NCBI GenBank assembly: GCA_017510785.1
Contig: JAFWMH010000063.1
Coordinates: forward strand, 1 to 40,293
Direction of reading: 5' to 3'
From: Atopobiaceae bacterium
GTDB taxonomy: Bacteria; Actinomycetota; Coriobacteriia; Coriobacteriales; Atopobiaceae
Length of the DNA: 40,293 bases
Shown here: piece by piece, positions 38,617 to 40,293 of the stretch
How positions within the stretch are numbered: the first letter of the stretch is position 1
Layout of the letters: each line of letters begins with the position of its first letter
Translations under genes and position numbers: made by a program
Notes under the pieces: generated by a model
The model's input: the letters and a program-made list of their open reading frames with translations, nothing else
What the model was told of the DNA's origin: nothing
Databases searched by the model: none

Positions 38617-40293
38617 ATGAAGTACAGCGTTCCGGTAAACGCGCCCGAAGAGGTCGAGGCGCTTGCGGCGGCCGGCGCCGACGAGCTGTACTGCGGATAC
38701 CTGGATGCGTGGTGGGCAGAGCGCTACGGCGACCACGACTCGGCAAGCCGCAGACAAGGTCGTGCGAATCTTTCAACGCCCGCGGAGCTCGAGGCCACCG
38801 TGCGCGAGGCGCGGCGCTGTGGGCTGCCCATCCACCTCGCCCTCAACGCCCGATACACAGAGCCCCAGCTCGACCATCTCGTTGAGTTGTGCGGGCGCTT
38901 CGACGACTGGGGAGGAGCGGGCGTCATCCTCTCGGACCTCGGGCTTTTGTGGCGCCTCAACAACGAGTGGTACTCGCGCGATTGCGACCTCGCGATCACG
39001 CTTTCGCTGCTCGCTGTGGCGCAGAACACGGCGACGCTTCGCGCATATCGGCAGCTCGATGTCACACGCGTCGTTCTCCCGCGCTTCGTGGGCTGGCAGG
39101 AGGCAGGCTCGCTCCTTTCGGGCGTCCCCGGCATGGAGGCCTCCGTCATGGCCTTTTTCGACAAGTGCCCGCTCGTGGACGGCTACTGCCGGCATCGACA
39201 CGGCGTGAGTCATCCCGACCGCGCGCCGGCGGGCGGGGCGTGCGCACCTGCAAGCAAAGCGCGCAATCTTGCAGGTACGCGTGGAAAAGAGGATGCCGCG
39301 CCTTTCGATGCGGGCGTGGATGCCCCGCCCCTCTACACCTTCGACACGACCTACCGCACCCACGCGTGCCTGGGCTCGAGCTGCACGTACCTCGAGCCGT
39401 ACCCGTGCGCGGCGTGCTACCTGCGGTATTTCGAGCGCGCAGGGGTGGGTACGGCAAAGATTGGCGGAAGGGGTCGTGCGCTCGAGGAGCGGCTGCGGGC
39501 GTTGCGCTTCCTGCGAGAAGCGGAGGCGATGGAGACCGATGCGGAGCGGCGCGCGCTGTATCGCGAGACGTTTCGCCAGCCGTGTGCCTGTTACTACGGT
39601 GACACGACGCAGAGTCGCTATGCCATCGAGCCGATTACGGCCCACCGCCCTGTAGTGACGCAGGACGAGCTCGAACGTGGCAACGTGCGGCTCGGCGCTC
39701 TGCCTGGCGTACGGGTCGTTAACGTCGCATGGAACGGATCAGCAGAGAAACGCATTCGAGTGGGGAGCGAAACGAATGTCGACGAGTTCCTTGCGGCACT
39801 CAAGAGCCTGTGCCGAGGCGTCGTTCCCGTGACGGAAAACGCAACTGATGGGAGAGGCGAACGCGTGCCGAGCGGCGACGCCGGGGTGGAAGATGTGTAC
39901 GGGGAAGGTGACGCGTACGGTACCGACGACCCGCCTAGCGGGAGAGACGCGCGCGGGTCGAGCGACTCGCCCGACGGGCGCGATGGGTGCGGAACCAGTG
40001 ACCCATCCGGCGCGGGCGATGCGGCAGGGCCCGACGCCAACCTCACGTTGCTCGTCCCGCCGCTCTCCAACGGCACGCTCCACGCGTTCATCACGCTAGT
40101 CCCGACCCTCATCAATCATGTGCCCTATGGCACGCACGTGGCGGTCAACGACCTGGGGACGCTCAGCGAGCTGACCCGCTCGCTCGCGCCTTATGCGCGT
40201 ATGCTTCCCTTCGATGCGGAGGCAGGCGGAGCGCTGGTGGAGTGTCCGCTGCGGCTCACGCTGGGTACGCTGCTTGCCCGTTCGGACGACCCC
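38617..40293 (+). CDS. peptidase U32-like protein, 3' truncated by the window end
   Basis: At least 559 codons, still open at 40293. It begins MKYSVPVNAPEEVEALAAAG then ADELYCGY, the U32 peptidase/YhbU-type TIM-barrel start. RANLSTPAELEATVREARRC follows, then PIHLALNARYTEPQL, and a cysteine set (ACLGSSCTYLEPYPCAACYL, about 247-267, and CACYY, about 322-326) that probably binds an iron-sulfur cluster, as in TrhP/RlhA/UbiU-type U32 proteins. A low-complexity Gly/Asp linker (about 410-465) leads to a second barrel-like part. GAAGGAG precedes ATG 38617. U32 proteins more often modify RNA or cofactors than cleave peptides, so a role in RiPP processing is only possible by context. Confidence 0.85.
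   Translation, partial: MKYSVPVNAPEEVEALAAAGADELYCGYLDAWWAERYGDHDSASRRQGRANLSTPAELEATVREARRCGLPIHLALNARYTEPQLDHLVELCGRFDDWGGAGVILSDLGLLWRLNNEWYSRDCDLAITLSLLAVAQNTATLRAYRQLDVTRVVLPRFVGWQEAGSLLSGVPGMEASVMAFFDKCPLVDGYCRHRHGVSHPDRAPAGGACAPASKARNLAGTRGKEDAAPFDAGVDAPPLYTFDTTYRTHACLGSSCTYLEPYPCAACYLRYFERAGVGTAKIGGRGRALEERLRALRFLREAEAMETDAERRALYRETFRQPCACYYGDTTQSRYAIEPITAHRPVVTQDELERGNVRLGALPGVRVVNVAWNGSAEKRIRVGSETNVDEFLAALKSLCRGVVPVTENATDGRGERVPSGDAGVEDVYGEGDAYGTDDPPSGRDARGSSDSPDGRDGCGTSDPSGAGDAAGPDANLTLLVPPLSNGTLHAFITLVPTLINHVPYGTHVAVNDLGTLSELTRSLAPYARMLPFDAEAGGALVECPLRLTLGTLLARSDDP

Overview
The window looks like a stretch of a high-GC Gram-positive chromosome, most likely Coriobacteriia (a gut or rumen Olsenella/Collinsella/Eggerthella-type actinomycete). 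The clues are GC-rich codon use, AAAGGAG-type ribosome binding sites, an oxygen-sensitive lifestyle (ferrous iron uptake FeoA-FeoA-FeoB, two radical SAM enzymes, a NifX/NifB-like protein) and a large surface protein with Ig-like and ChW repeats that ends in the VPKGAAAPG tail I associate with this class. The assignment is inference; there is no rRNA in the window.

Layout. 1-6.6 kb: a possible small structured RNA, a tyrosine-recombinase-like DNA-binding protein fused to DUF6429, a GH1 6-phospho-beta-glucosidase and a 765-residue protein of the MXAN_6230/SCO0854 type, with GC-rich tandem repeats between them. 6.87-7.07 kb: a compact transcription unit (promoter, tRNA halves in reversed order, terminator) that reads as a circularly permuted tRNA-Gly(UCC). 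7.3-11.1 kb: a zinc-ribbon, membrane-tethered subtilisin and a RelB/PIN toxin-antitoxin pair. 11.1-16.3 kb: an accessory zone with a PD-(D/E)XK nuclease-family gene, three or four gene remnants, several inverted-repeat elements and an isopentenyl-diphosphate isomerase. 16.3-20.7 kb: the large surface protein. 21.0-24.3 kb: the feo operon, with a Cys-rich membrane peptide and an HMA-domain protein downstream. 24.5-32.5 kb: an EAL-domain signalling protein, flavodoxin, a secreted protein, a FUSC-like membrane protein, a YbaK deacylase, a NifX-like protein and a DUF4418 membrane protein, separated by repeat-rich gaps.

32.6-40.3 kb holds the most interesting protein-coding system. A PqqD-like (RiPP recognition element) protein carrying a Tat-like N-terminus, a radical SAM/SPASM maturase and a 159-residue precursor-like protein with 13 cysteines are joined by start/stop overlaps of about 4 bases. 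They are followed on the same strand by a repeat-rich lipoprotein, a B12-binding radical SAM enzyme and a U32-peptidase-like protein that runs off the end of the window. I read this as a candidate ribosomally made, radical-SAM-modified cysteine-rich peptide pathway. A perfect 16-bp direct repeat lies just upstream of the operon and may be its operator.

Dispersed elements link the gaps: a 182-bp palindromic element at 15.9 and 31.8 kb, a roughly 121-bp element at 13.7 and 30.9 kb, and a tandem pair of roughly 91-bp elements at 28.1 kb. All look like non-coding mobile repeats.
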